Below are positions 1-6,970 of a stretch of DNA of 18,660 bases, one piece after another. Where the stretch lies: contig CP070725.1 in assembly GCA_020350845.1 (NCBI GenBank), positions 1,085,163 through 1,103,822 on the forward strand. Direction: 5' to 3'. The translations under genes and the position numbers were made by a program. Source of the DNA: Candidatus Bipolaricaulota bacterium (lineage in GTDB: Bacteria; Bipolaricaulota; Bipolaricaulia; UBA7950; UBA9294). Within the stretch, counting starts at the first letter, position 1, and each line of letters opens with the position of its first letter. Under the pieces are notes generated by a model. The model was not told where the DNA came from, ran no database searches, and saw only the letters and a list, made by a program, of their open reading frames with translations.

Positions 1-291
1 GGCCTCCTCGCACTGGATGCGGACGGAGCCGACCGGCTTCCCGCCTTTCCCGTGACCGCGGTCGACGAAACAGCCTCCGGAGATGCCTTCAACGGTGCAC
101 TTGCGGCGGCGATGGACGCCGGGCTTCCGTGGGACGAGGCGCTCCGGTGGGGGCGCGCCGCCGGCGCACTCGCAGCAACGGTCGCCGGCGCACAGCCTTC
201 CCTTCCCACGCGGGCCGCATTCGACGGCTTCCTCGCCGGGCGCGGCGAAGACGGGCATGACATGCCGCGGGACGCGCGGGAGCGGCCGTGA
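1..291 (+). CDS. PfkB/ribokinase-family carbohydrate kinase, C-terminal part
   Basis: Only the last 96 codons lie in the window; the gene begins upstream. The visible part carries the PfkB family signature V-D-E-T-A-S-G-D-A-F-N-G near residues 21-32 of the fragment. In this family the GxGD-like turn forms the anion hole and its Asp is the catalytic base that lets the sugar hydroxyl attack ATP. The run DETASGDAFNGAL is closest to ribokinase-type sequences, so ribokinase or a related sugar or nucleoside kinase is likely, but the substrate-binding N-terminus is missing. The first Gly of the usual GAGD turn is Ala-Ser here (ASGD), a tolerated variant. The stop overlaps the GTG start of the next gene (GTGA), so the two are probably translationally coupled. 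Confidence 0.85.
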   Translation, partial: GLLALDADGADRLPAFPVTAVDETASGDAFNGALAAAMDAGLPWDEALRWGRAAGALAATVAGAQPSLPTRAAFDGFLAGRGEDGHDMPRDARERP

Positions 292-1295
292 CGGGCACAG
301 GGCCGAGCGGGCTCCGCCGGGTGCACTTCCTTCACGGAGTGGACGACGAGGCCGTACTCGCGTCGCTCCTCGAACCGAGCGTTCGCTGGACCGTCGGGGG
401 GAGCGGAGATCCCGTGCCCGCGGATACCGAGATCCTCGTCGGGGGCCGTCCCACGGCGAAGGAGCTCGATGCCTCTTCTGCACTGCAGGTGCTACTCATT
501 CCTTACGCCGGTGTGCCTGCATCCACGAGAGCGCTGCTCCTCGAGAGACCACAGATCCGGGTGCACAACCTCCACCACAACGCCGCGGCGGCCGCCGAAC
601 TCGCACTGGCGCTGTTCCTCGCCGCGGCGAAGCGGATCATTCCCGCCGATCGCTCGTTGCGCGGCGGCGACTGGTCGATCCGCTACGAAGACGCTCGCGA
701 ACTCCTGATCGCCGGCAAGACGGCCGTCGTTCTCGGATTCGGCGCGGTGGGATCACTCGTCGCTCGCGCGTGCTGCGGCCTCGGCATGCGCGTTACCGCG
801 GTCCGTCGGCGTCCCGTCCGTGGCGCCGGGATCGCAAACGGCATCGACCTGTGCGTGGCGGATGAGCTCCCACGCGTGCTGCCCACCGCGTCGGGCCTCT
901 TCGTCTGCGTGCCGCTGACCCCGGCCACAGCGGGGATGATCGGCCACGACGAACTCACCCTCCTTCCGGAGGACGCGGTCGTGGTGAACATCGCCCGCGG
1001 GCCGATCGTGGAGGAGAAGCCGCTCTACGATGCGTTGGCGGCGGGTCGAATCGCTGCCGCCGGTCTCGACGTGTGGTACCGATACCCCGAGGACGCTGCC
1101 TCGCGCGGGAGCACGCTCCCGTCGGCGTACCCGTTCCACGAACTAGACAACGTCGTACTCTCCCCGCATCGCGGGGGGGCATTCCGTCAGCCCGAGCTCG
1201 AGCGTACCCGCCTCGCGCACCTCGCGCGATCGATCAACATCGCCGCCCGGGGGGAGGCGATGCCCCACCGAGTGAACGTCGACGCCGGCTACTGA
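288..1295 (+). CDS. D-isomer-specific 2-hydroxyacid dehydrogenase family protein
   Basis: 335 aa, the usual length for NAD(P)-dependent D-2-hydroxyacid dehydrogenases, which interconvert 2-keto acids and D-2-hydroxy acids in the cytosol. The Rossmann dinucleotide loop is G150-F-G152-A-V-G155 after a beta strand. The catalytic residues can be placed: Arg237 in NIARGP, a Glu probably at 268 in the sequence after GLDVW, and His294 in SPHRGG. The N-terminal substrate domain is divergent, so the substrate (glycerate, phosphoglycerate, glyoxylate or other) cannot be named. The GTG start at 288 lies inside the stop of the kinase gene (4-base overlap), which argues for an operon in which a sugar or sugar acid is phosphorylated and oxidised; that pairing is inference. 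It converges on lemA with only 24 bases between the stops. Confidence 0.9.
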   Translation: MTGTGPSGLRRVHFLHGVDDEAVLASLLEPSVRWTVGGSGDPVPADTEILVGGRPTAKELDASSALQVLLIPYAGVPASTRALLLERPQIRVHNLHHNAAAAAELALALFLAAAKRIIPADRSLRGGDWSIRYEDARELLIAGKTAVVLGFGAVGSLVARACCGLGMRVTAVRRRPVRGAGIANGIDLCVADELPRVLPTASGLFVCVPLTPATAGMIGHDELTLLPEDAVVVNIARGPIVEEKPLYDALAAGRIAAAGLDVWYRYPEDAASRGSTLPSAYPFHELDNVVLSPHRGGAFRQPELERTRLAHLARSINIAARGEAMPHRVNVDAGY

Positions 1296-1319
1296 CGCCG
1301 CTCGACGTTCCGAAGGCGC

Positions 1320-1883
1320 CTACTCCGTGAACGACACCGACGGCGCCTCACGCATCGCCGCGTCCTCGATCTCGAAGAACTCCTCCTGTCGGAAGCGGAA
1401 CCACGACGCGATGAGGTTCGACGGGAAGACCTCGATGCGCGTGTTGAGCGCACGGACGTTGGCGTTGTAGAAGCGGCGCGAGGCCTGGAGGCGATCTTCG
1501 GTGTTCGCCAGCTGCCGCTGCAGATCGAGGAAGCTCTGATTGGCCTTGAGATCGGGATAGGCTTCGACGACCGCGAACAGCTGCCGCAGGGCGCCGACGA
1601 GAACGTTCTCGTCCCGCGCCTGTTCCTCGGGCGAGCCGGTCGATGCGACCGCCGAGTTGCGGGCGGCGATGACCGCCTCGAGCGCCTCGCGCTCATGGCC
1701 GGCATAGCCCTTGACCGTCTCCACGAGATTCGGGATCAGGTCGTATCGACGCCGAAGCTCGGTGTCGATCGCCGACCACGACTCGCGGACATGTTGCCGC
1801 AGCCGAACGAGGCCGTTGTACGCGCCGACGATGTACAGAACGACGACGGCAATCACACCCAACACGATGTACAGCGCAAGCAT
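1320..1883 (-). CDS. lemA: LemA family protein
   Basis: 187 aa, the normal LemA length. Residues 1-25 form an N-terminal membrane helix (LYIVLGVIAVVVLYIVGAYN), followed by the conserved LemA opening: N-G-L-V-R-L-R, then ESWSAIDTELRRRYDLIPNL and VETVKGYAGHE. The rest is the expected long antiparallel helical bundle, with AYPDLKANQSFLDLQRQL and the family ending around FPSNLIASWF. The role of LemA is poorly defined; members are membrane-anchored and often sit beside peptidases or DUF3137-type proteins. The ATG at 1883 is chosen because an AGGAAGG ribosome site precedes it and because it begins two bases after the stop of the upstream gene. The start of the same open frame further upstream (to 2552) is antisense shadow. 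Confidence 0.93.
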   Translation of the reverse strand: MLALYIVLGVIAVVVLYIVGAYNGLVRLRQHVRESWSAIDTELRRRYDLIPNLVETVKGYAGHEREALEAVIAARNSAVASTGSPEEQARDENVLVGALRQLFAVVEAYPDLKANQSFLDLQRQLANTEDRLQASRRFYNANVRALNTRIEVFPSNLIASWFRFRQEEFFEIEDAAMREAPSVSFTE

Positions 1884-1885
1884 GG

Positions 1886-2545
1886 CTACCTTCCTTCCTG
1901 AATCTCCCGAACGTAGGGGGGAAGCCGGTCGAGGACGCCCGCGACCACACGGATCGCCTGATCGAAGGCCTGCGGGGAGAACCGTCGGGCGCGCCAGGCG
2001 ATCACCTCCCGTTCGGAGAACTGAATCGAGAAGCGCGGCATGGAGAGAAGGAACTCCATCGTCCGTTGGTGGAGAACGTCGTACGCCCATCGCGGATCGA
2101 CGCTCTTGACGTGGAACTCCCGACTGAACTCCGCCGACTCGAAGTCGATGTCGTCCGCTCCGAAGAACTCGGTCACCCGGTCGAACAGCCCTTCGGGGCG
2201 GATCTTCAGAGGTTTGAGCGGGATCTCGGAAGCGACGATCGCCGCCGAGAAGTGGTGCACGCTGCGGTTCTTCCCGTGGCCGGTGACGTAGCGGTAGTCG
2301 AACGCGGTCACGGCATGTCCCTCCCAGTCGCCGGACATGATGTTCTGCGCCCATCGACTGTGACCTCTCCTGAGGCAGGTGAAGTCCCGGTACCGCTCGT
2401 CGAATCCGGCGTCCTTCGCGGGACGGAAGGCGAGTCCACGGCTCGTCGCCCACGCGGCAAGCTCCTTGCGTCGCTTCGCCCCCAGCCAGATCAGGAGGAC
2501 GACAACCAACGCGGCGACGACCCCCACCAGAAGCTGGACGCCCAT
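1886..2545 (-). CDS. membrane-anchored protein of unknown function, LemA partner
   Basis: 219 aa. Residues 2-22 are a hydrophobic anchor (GVQLLVGVVAALVVVLLIWL) followed by a basic stop-transfer stretch KRRKE, so the rest probably faces the cytoplasm. The soluble part has alternating strands with a possible core FDYRYVTGHGKNRSVHHFSA and a later FGADDIDFESAEFSREFHVK. This layout resembles DUF3137-type proteins that are often coded next to LemA, but I do not recognise a catalytic motif and assign no function. The start at 2545 is supported by a strong GGAGGAGGTGAG ribosome site. The stop lies two bases before the lemA ATG, so the two are almost certainly co-translated and may act as a pair at the membrane. 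Confidence 0.85.
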   Translation of the reverse strand: MGVQLLVGVVAALVVVLLIWLGAKRRKELAAWATSRGLAFRPAKDAGFDERYRDFTCLRRGHSRWAQNIMSGDWEGHAVTAFDYRYVTGHGKNRSVHHFSAAIVASEIPLKPLKIRPEGLFDRVTEFFGADDIDFESAEFSREFHVKSVDPRWAYDVLHQRTMEFLLSMPRFSIQFSEREVIAWRARRFSPQAFDQAIRVVAGVLDRLPPYVREIQEGR

Positions 2546-2570
2546 CGCTCACCTCCTCCCCGCCACACCC

Positions 2571-2599
2571 ACTGTAGGTCCCTCAAGGGCCGTCAGCAA
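2571..2599 (-). promoter_or_regulatory. possible sigma-70 promoter for the lemA pair
   Basis: On the minus strand TTGCTG (2599-2594) and TACAGT (2576-2571) are separated by 17 bases. The -10 matches four of six consensus positions and the -35 three. It would start transcription about 20 bases before the strong SD of the gene at 2545. The -35 overlaps the stop codon of the OsmC gene, so it would be an internal promoter within a longer unit from 3814. Confidence 0.35.
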
Positions 2600-3006
2600 C
2601 CGCTCCCCGGGCCCGGGCGCAGCGGACGGAGGACGATCTCGGGAGGGCTCTCGAGATGGCGCTTGACGGTGCACTGCTCGGCGGCACGCACGCAGGCATC
2701 GACGTACCGCTCGGGAAACGACTCCGGAAGCCCGATGTCGACGAGAATACGCGCGACGCCCTTGCCGTCGGGAGGCGCCTCGGTGTGCAGGGCGAGATCG
2801 ATTCCGTCTACCGGGATCTCACGTCGGCTGCAGAACGCGAGCACGTAGTAGCCGACACAGGCGCCGATCGAGGCGACGAACAGGTCGAACGGGCTGGGGG
2901 CACTCCCGTCACCGCCCGCGCTTCGGGGTTGGTCCGTGCAGACGGTGTGCTCGGCGAAGGCGACATCGACCCTCATCCCTCCGGGAAACCCGATCCTCAT
3001 CTCCAT
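2593..3006 (-). CDS. OsmC/Ohr-family thiol protein
   Basis: 137 aa, a standard OsmC-fold length. The two reactive cysteines of the family are present: Cys50 in ASIGACVGYY at the start of the central helix and Cys112 in QCTVKRHLESPP. The preceding SPFDLFVASIGAC is the typical family signature. OsmC and Ohr proteins reduce organic hydroperoxides through this cysteine pair, usually in the cytosol; many OsmC-like members have no proven substrate, and this one groups with the general OsmC-like class (often annotated YhfA-like) rather than clear Ohr. The ATG at 3006 follows a clear AAGGAGG site. It sits 31 bases after the MtfA-like gene and 47 bases before the LemA partner, so it may be part of one four-gene unit. 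Confidence 0.9.
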   Translation of the reverse strand: MEMRIGFPGGMRVDVAFAEHTVCTDQPRSAGGDGSAPSPFDLFVASIGACVGYYVLAFCSRREIPVDGIDLALHTEAPPDGKGVARILVDIGLPESFPERYVDACVRAAEQCTVKRHLESPPEIVLRPLRPGPGSGC

Positions 3007-3037
3007 GATCCGTTCCTCCTTCTCCGGCGGCGATCAC

Positions 3038-3814
3038 TCACCGCGACGCCGGGCCCGGCCATGCGGCGGGATCCTGGCGGTAGTAGCTCGCGAGCGCGTC
3101 GTACAGCTCGGGGTGCCGACGACGCATCGCTCGAGGGCGCATGAAGAAGCACTCCGTGGCCACGGCGAAGAACTCCGCCGGGCTCGACGCCCCGTACGCG
3201 CCGATCAGCGTCGCCACGCCCCGCGCGATCTCCTCCCGGAGGCTCTCGAACTCGTCTCCCAACACCTGCGCCCACGTCGCGACCAGGCTCCCGGGAAGCG
3301 GGGGCGTTCCCTCGACGTGTCCGTCCTCCGCGTCGAGCTGGTGTACGAACTCGTGCACCACGACGTTGCCGCACCCGTGAGGATCGGTGGCGATGGCACG
3401 CACCGCGTCCCAGGCGAGCACGACAGCACCTCGGGTCGACGACTCTCCGAAGCGGATCTCCGTCCCCTCTTCCACCGTCCCCGCGGGGCCTCTGCGCTGC
3501 TGTCGTGCCCGGTACGGACGAGGGTAGACGATGATCGACGACATCCGGGGGTAGAGCTCCGTCTCACGGTGGAGGAGGAGGAGGCAGGCATGGGCGGCGA
3601 CGGTCACGCGGATCTCGTCCGTCATCCGCAGTCCGCCCGCGCCCTCGAAGTGCTTCTCGTCGAGAAAGACCTGGATCAACCCCTCCAGCTCGCGACGATC
3701 GTCGACAGGCAGCTTCTCGGAGAACGGCACATTGCGCCTGAGGATCTCGCCCCACGACTCAGGAAACGGCCTCCCCATCACCCGCGCGCGTCGTCTCCTG
3801 CGCCACCAGCCCAT
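3038..3814 (-). CDS. mtfA: MtfA-family zinc metallopeptidase (M90)
   Basis: 258 aa, the usual MtfA length. The zinc-binding HExxH motif is H154-E155-F-V-H158 in VVVHEFVHQLD. The downstream acidic ligand region is PAEFFAVATECFF, with Glu214 and Glu221 as candidates for the third ligand. The N-terminus has a basic stretch (WWRRRRRAR) and then PFPESWGEILRRNVPFSEKLP, typical of the family. E. coli MtfA is a cytosolic peptidase linked to glucose PTS control through Mlc; no Mlc or PTS gene is visible here, so the physiological role may differ. No SD precedes the ATG; instead TACCCT ends six bases before it, compatible with a leaderless transcript. First gene of the minus-strand group that ends with lemA. 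Confidence 0.92.
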   Translation of the reverse strand: MGWWRRRRRARVMGRPFPESWGEILRRNVPFSEKLPVDDRRELEGLIQVFLDEKHFEGAGGLRMTDEIRVTVAAHACLLLLHRETELYPRMSSIIVYPRPYRARQQRRGPAGTVEEGTEIRFGESSTRGAVVLAWDAVRAIATDPHGCGNVVVHEFVHQLDAEDGHVEGTPPLPGSLVATWAQVLGDEFESLREEIARGVATLIGAYGASSPAEFFAVATECFFMRPRAMRRRHPELYDALASYYRQDPAAWPGPASR

Positions 3815-3820
3815 GCGCTA

Positions 3821-3826
3821 AGGGTA
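3821..3826 (-). promoter_or_regulatory. possible -10 box for a leaderless mtfA mRNA
   Basis: TACCCT on the minus strand fits the TANNNT pattern and ends six bases before the mtfA ATG. Transcription starting seven bases after it would begin at the ATG itself. No ribosome-binding site is visible in the 15 bases before this start. Inference only. Confidence 0.35.
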
Positions 3827-3887
3827 CCGACCGCGTCGTCCGTCGCCACCCGCGCCGCGACCGTCGGGATCCGAGGAGCCTCGTCCT

Positions 3888-5282
3888 CTACGGACCGATC
3901 GTGACGCGGAGCTCGATCCTCCCGACGGCTGCGCCGCCACGCTCGGCGGACACGGCGATCGTTCCGACGTCGCCGGGCGCCGCCTCCGCGGCGGGGATGA
4001 TCGTCACGAGGATGTCCACGCTGTCGCTCGGATCGCCGTCAGGATCGAACGACACGCGGGACTCACTGAGGGCGCCGTACCAGCCGGCCGGGGCACCTTC
4101 GAGAGTGAGGGTCATCGTGCACGCCTCGTGCGAGCCGTTGACCAGGGTGCCTACCCACGCGACCGAAGTCCCCGCGGAAACGGTCGCTTCCGACGTCGTC
4201 CTCACCTCGGGGCGCTGCAGCACCTCGAAGCTCGCGCGATGGGCCTCCGAGAACTCGGCACGGGTGATCCCCGGCATCTCCCCCGCGTGGATCGAGATAT
4301 GCTGCGGCATGAGGAACGTCACCGGCGCCTCATGGTAGGCCGGCATCCAGTCCGAGGACTCGAACTCGATCCATCCCTGAGACGGGAAGAAGACCGCGAT
4401 CCATGCGTGCGCGGCGTAGGACTCCTCGCGATCGGCGACGAACCCCGAGGCGTCGATGCTCGGAATGCCCGCCGCACGCAGCAGTGCGAGGGCCGCATTG
4501 GCGTAGCACACGCAGTTACCGATGCCACGCTGTAGGGTGTACAGCCCATCGACGCGATACACCGGCTCGCACAGCTCCTTCCCGCACGCGTAGCGCAGTT
4601 CCGCACGAACGTACGCGAGGACGCGTACGACCGCCTCGAGCTGGGTACGACAGCCGGAGACCGCGGCGTCCGCGATCGCCCGGACCGTCGGGTCGTCGGC
4701 TTGGATCTGATCCGTAGATTCCAGCCCTCGTACCGCCAGGCTGGGCAGCGCGGAGCGTTCCACAGGAAACGGATCACTGACGGTGATCGGGCCGTAGATC
4801 GCTTCCGAGATCGCGTCGACGGACCGCGTCACGACGACCTCGTCGGGAGGATCCTGCCAGCGGAGGCTCGTCCATCCGCGGCCGTGGCGATTCTCGTCGT
4901 ACGATGTGCTCAGCCACGGGAAGCTGGCGGAGAGCTCCTGGCGCTCGACATGCACTCGATACCACGGCTGCTCGATCTGGGGCACCATGTACACGTCAGC
5001 CTCGAGCCATCCCCCGTCGGGGGCGAGAGTCAGCTCGTAGAGATACTCGGTGCGTTGGCGGAAGCTTCCTTCCAGAAGATAGAGCTCCGAGCTGGGAGAA
5101 TCCGTGCTGTGTGTCCTCGCCGAGCCCGCAGCGAACAGAAGAAGAACGACGGCCGTGGCGCACACTCGGTGCCAGTACGCCGACTGCAGACATCGCCGTG
5201 CACTTCCGCGACGGCGGAAGACCGCCTCGGCTCCGATCGCCATGCCCTGAGTACGTTCTTCGTTCGGATCCACGCGTCGCAT
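3888..5282 (-). CDS. exported transglutaminase-like (cysteine protease fold) protein
   Basis: 464 aa from the ATG that overlaps the upstream stop by one base (TGATG). A basic N-terminus and a hydrophobic stretch near residues 38-55 (VCATAVVLLLFAAGSA) act as signal peptide or anchor. A second ATG at 5243 would remove 13 residues and is a real alternative, since neither start has a good SD. The core domain has the transglutaminase-like triad: Cys257 in GIGNCVCYANA, His292 in AAHAWIAVFF and Asp311 in FESSDWMP. The spacing fits PF01841-type domains, which hydrolyse or transfer peptide or isopeptide bonds. The C-terminal 110 residues look like an immunoglobulin-like or NEW3-type beta domain (TSVAWVGTLVNGSHE, then AAPGDVGTIAVSAE). 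Extra cysteines around the active site could form disulfides outside the cell. Substrate unknown. Confidence 0.87.
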   Translation of the reverse strand: MRRVDPNEERTQGMAIGAEAVFRRRGSARRCLQSAYWHRVCATAVVLLLFAAGSARTHSTDSPSSELYLLEGSFRQRTEYLYELTLAPDGGWLEADVYMVPQIEQPWYRVHVERQELSASFPWLSTSYDENRHGRGWTSLRWQDPPDEVVVTRSVDAISEAIYGPITVSDPFPVERSALPSLAVRGLESTDQIQADDPTVRAIADAAVSGCRTQLEAVVRVLAYVRAELRYACGKELCEPVYRVDGLYTLQRGIGNCVCYANAALALLRAAGIPSIDASGFVADREESYAAHAWIAVFFPSQGWIEFESSDWMPAYHEAPVTFLMPQHISIHAGEMPGITRAEFSEAHRASFEVLQRPEVRTTSEATVSAGTSVAWVGTLVNGSHEACTMTLTLEGAPAGWYGALSESRVSFDPDGDPSDSVDILVTIIPAAEAAPGDVGTIAVSAERGGAAVGRIELRVTIGP

Positions 5283-5974
5283 CACCAGTACGTGACCGCC
5301 ACGAGCCAGCTCAGCATCCCGCCGAGAATCGCAGCCACCAGCAGCGCCTCCCACGCACGCGCCAGCGGACGGTGCTCGATCTCGTGAAACGCTTGTACGT
5401 CACGCGCGATCGCCGGAAGGCGAAGGATGTCGCGAAGCCCGAACCGCTCCTCCTTACCGATGGCCACCCACAGCTTGGCGGGGCTTTCCCCGGCGGTGAA
5501 CGCGACCACGTAGTACCGCCCTGGGGCGGTGAGCGAGACGCTCTCCTCGAGCACGATCCACGAGTCGGTCCTGGTGAACGGCTCGTGAAACGCCTCTGGA
5601 ATAGGGACTTCGGTCGTCGCGAAGTGCACCCCGCCAACCCCTGGAGGGATCGAGAACGAGAGGTCGATCGGCTCCATCGAGGGTCCCAGCACGGCCATCG
5701 ATGGCCGGAAGTCGGCCAACGCTGCGAGGACGGGGATCCCGAGGGAGACGTGAAGCTCGCCCGGCTCTTCGATCACGAACGTGATCCACAGCTGCTCCCC
5801 GCCGCTGAGATCGGCGTACGCGACCTGAGAGACATCGATCGTCTCCAGCTCGAGCGCCCGAGACGCGCTCGGGTAGCTCTCACCGACAGCGACCGGCCTG
5901 TGGGCGACGACCTGAATGCAGCAAACAGCAACCAACAGCACCGTTCCGAGGGAAGTCCACCGCAGTCTGCTCAT
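5282..5974 (-). CDS. exported protein with C-terminal membrane helix, unknown function
   Basis: 230 aa. Residues 1-25 form a signal peptide (LGTVLLVAVCCIQVVA) and the last 21 residues form a membrane helix (LLVAAILGGMLSWLVAV), so the middle should be exported and tethered. The middle region is beta-rich, with QLWITFVIEEPGELHVSLGI and APGRYYVVAFTAGESPAKLW, as in an extracellular beta-sandwich that reads like a pre-peptidase or carbohydrate-binding-like fold. A short segment before the helix, EERFGLRDILRLPAIARDV, is amphipathic. I recognise no catalytic motif. The ATG at 5974 follows an excellent GGAGAAGGAGG site. Its stop overlaps the start of the transglutaminase-like gene by one base, so the two are likely made together and may interact at the outer face of the membrane. 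Confidence 0.82.
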   Translation of the reverse strand: MSRLRWTSLGTVLLVAVCCIQVVAHRPVAVGESYPSASRALELETIDVSQVAYADLSGGEQLWITFVIEEPGELHVSLGIPVLAALADFRPSMAVLGPSMEPIDLSFSIPPGVGGVHFATTEVPIPEAFHEPFTRTDSWIVLEESVSLTAPGRYYVVAFTAGESPAKLWVAIGKEERFGLRDILRLPAIARDVQAFHEIEHRPLARAWEALLVAAILGGMLSWLVAVTYW

Positions 5975-6102
5975 CGGGCCTCCTTCTCCGGCCGCCCCAT
6001 GAGAGCAGGAACCTCGGAGAGATGCAAGAGGCGGCCGTCGCCGAAGCTACCCTGCGGGCGTCGATCGGTTCCCACAAGCGGTCTTGCGACGACGGGTCCC
6101 AC
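5971..6102 (-). CDS. possible 43-codon small ORF
   Basis: A GTG-started frame fills most of the otherwise empty 147 bases between the membrane ferredoxin (stop at 6122) and the gene starting at 5974. It begins 19 bases after that stop and ends in an ATGA overlap with the next start, which is the gene-packing style of this region. The predicted peptide includes GSFGDGRLLHLSEVPALMG. Third-position GC is about 70 percent by my count. Against it: no clear ribosome site, no hydrophobic or Cys motif, and no recognised family. It may equally be an untranslated spacer. Confidence 0.22.
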   Translation of the reverse strand: MGPVVARPLVGTDRRPQGSFGDGRLLHLSEVPALMGRPEKEAR

Positions 6103-6121
6103 CGCCGACTGTGGATGCCGG

Positions 6122-6817
6122 CTACACGCTACGCTGCTCTGCCGGCCAACGCAGGGCGCCCGCAGGGCATGCGGCAACGCACTCCGAGCATCGGAGGCAG
6201 TCGGCATGAGGGAGCGTCCCCCGGTGTCTGTGCTCCACGATCGTCAGCCCCATCGGGCAGTGTTGCTCGCAGAGGGCACACGCTCGACAGCGCTCGGCCT
6301 CGATCCGCAGAGGGTTCTTGCGTCCTCCGACCGCGCGCTGGATCGTTCCGATCGGGCAGAACGAGCACCACGAGCGGGGATGGATGAGGACCCCGAGAGG
6401 GAGCCCGATCGCTGTCGTGACAACGCACATCAACCAGAACACCCTCCCCCAGTGCAGCGGGTCCGCAGGATTGAGGGCGATCCGATAGATCATGAACCCC
6501 ATCAGGACCACGACGAGTCCCCAGCGGAACGCGAGCGAGCGGAGCCATCGCGGAACCGGTCTCGAGCGGCTGACCTTCGCCACCAGGCGGTCGTAGAACG
6601 CACCTCGCGGGCAGAGGTTCCCACAGACGAAGCGTCCACGGAAGAACGACCCGATGATCCCGACGAGCATCACGAGCGGCACGGAGAAGCCGAACCAGGG
6701 GATCCTCCACCCCACGCCGATGGTGACGACAACGATTCCGAGCAACAGCCACTGCACCGCACGCCGCTGCGCGACCCTGCGCCTGGCGGCGTTCCGCGAC
6801 GGGTCTCGTTTGCTCAT
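6122..6817 (-). CDS. NapH/CcoG-type 4Fe-4S membrane protein
   Basis: 231 aa from the ATG at 6817, chosen because GGAGGGGGAG lies just before it; the longer frame upstream is not needed. Membrane helices are near residues 22-37, 43-58, 98-112 and 126-145. Two membrane-proximal cysteine pairs are visible, C65-G-N-L-C69-P and C151-S-F-C154-P, as in NapH, NosR and CcoG proteins. They are followed by two classical ferredoxin 4Fe-4S motifs, C177-x2-C180-x2-C183-x3-C187-P and C207-x2-C210-x2-C213-x3-C217-P. Such proteins pass electrons from quinol or a cytosolic donor to periplasmic reductases. No nap or nos gene is in the window; the molybdenum enzyme at 8298 is a possible but unproven partner. First gene of the minus-strand group that leads to the transglutaminase-like protein. 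Confidence 0.9.
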   Translation of the reverse strand: MSKRDPSRNAARRRVAQRRAVQWLLLGIVVVTIGVGWRIPWFGFSVPLVMLVGIIGSFFRGRFVCGNLCPRGAFYDRLVAKVSRSRPVPRWLRSLAFRWGLVVVLMGFMIYRIALNPADPLHWGRVFWLMCVVTTAIGLPLGVLIHPRSWCSFCPIGTIQRAVGGRKNPLRIEAERCRACALCEQHCPMGLTIVEHRHRGTLPHADCLRCSECVAACPAGALRWPAEQRSV

Positions 6818-6842
6818 GATCTCCCCCTCCGAAATGAAGAAC

Positions 6843-6864
6843 GGGCGCCGATCCACCGGCGCCC
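6843..6864 (-). other. leader hairpin before the membrane ferredoxin gene
   Basis: A perfect 8-base inverted repeat (GGGCGCCG and CGGCGCCC) with a 6-base loop lies 26 bases upstream of the ATG at 6817, inside the presumed 5' leader. On the minus strand it is followed by GTTCTTCATTTC, a weak T-rich stretch, and then the SD. It could act as an attenuator, a protein-binding site or an RNA stabiliser. Confidence 0.5.
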
Positions 6865-6879
6865 CTCCACCGAAGGCGG

Positions 6880-6885
6880 ATGATA
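6880..6885 (-). promoter_or_regulatory. extended -10 promoter element for the membrane ferredoxin operon
   Basis: On the minus strand TGC precedes TATCAT, giving an extended -10 (TGnTATCAT). TGGACC lies 16 bases upstream as a four-of-six -35. Transcription would start near 6873, giving a leader of about 55 bases that contains the hairpin at 6843-6864 and the SD. Confidence 0.5.
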
Positions 6886-6956
6886 GCACAGGAAAGGCTC
6901 AGGTCCAGCGCCGACGCGGACCGTGCGGTCCACGGGACCGCGCTCGGGGCTCCGCG

Positions 6957-6962
6957 TATCAT
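6957..6962 (+). promoter_or_regulatory. possible -10 box for the MFS gene, leaderless type
   Basis: TATCAT ends eight bases before the ATG at 6971. A start seven to nine bases downstream would fall at or next to the ATG. There is no SD before that ATG and no good -35. Confidence 0.4.
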
Positions 6963-6970
6963 CGCAGCCC

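Noticed and set aside
5975..6121. Possible riboswitch in the gap before the exported unknown
   Set aside because: I found no conserved aptamer core, and the gap is inside an operon with good coupling; a small ORF is at least as likely.
4904..6883. Long plus-strand open frame of 659 codons
   Set aside because: It is antisense to three well-supported minus-strand genes, has Arg/Pro/Asp-rich shadow composition and no ribosome site. High GC content creates such frames.
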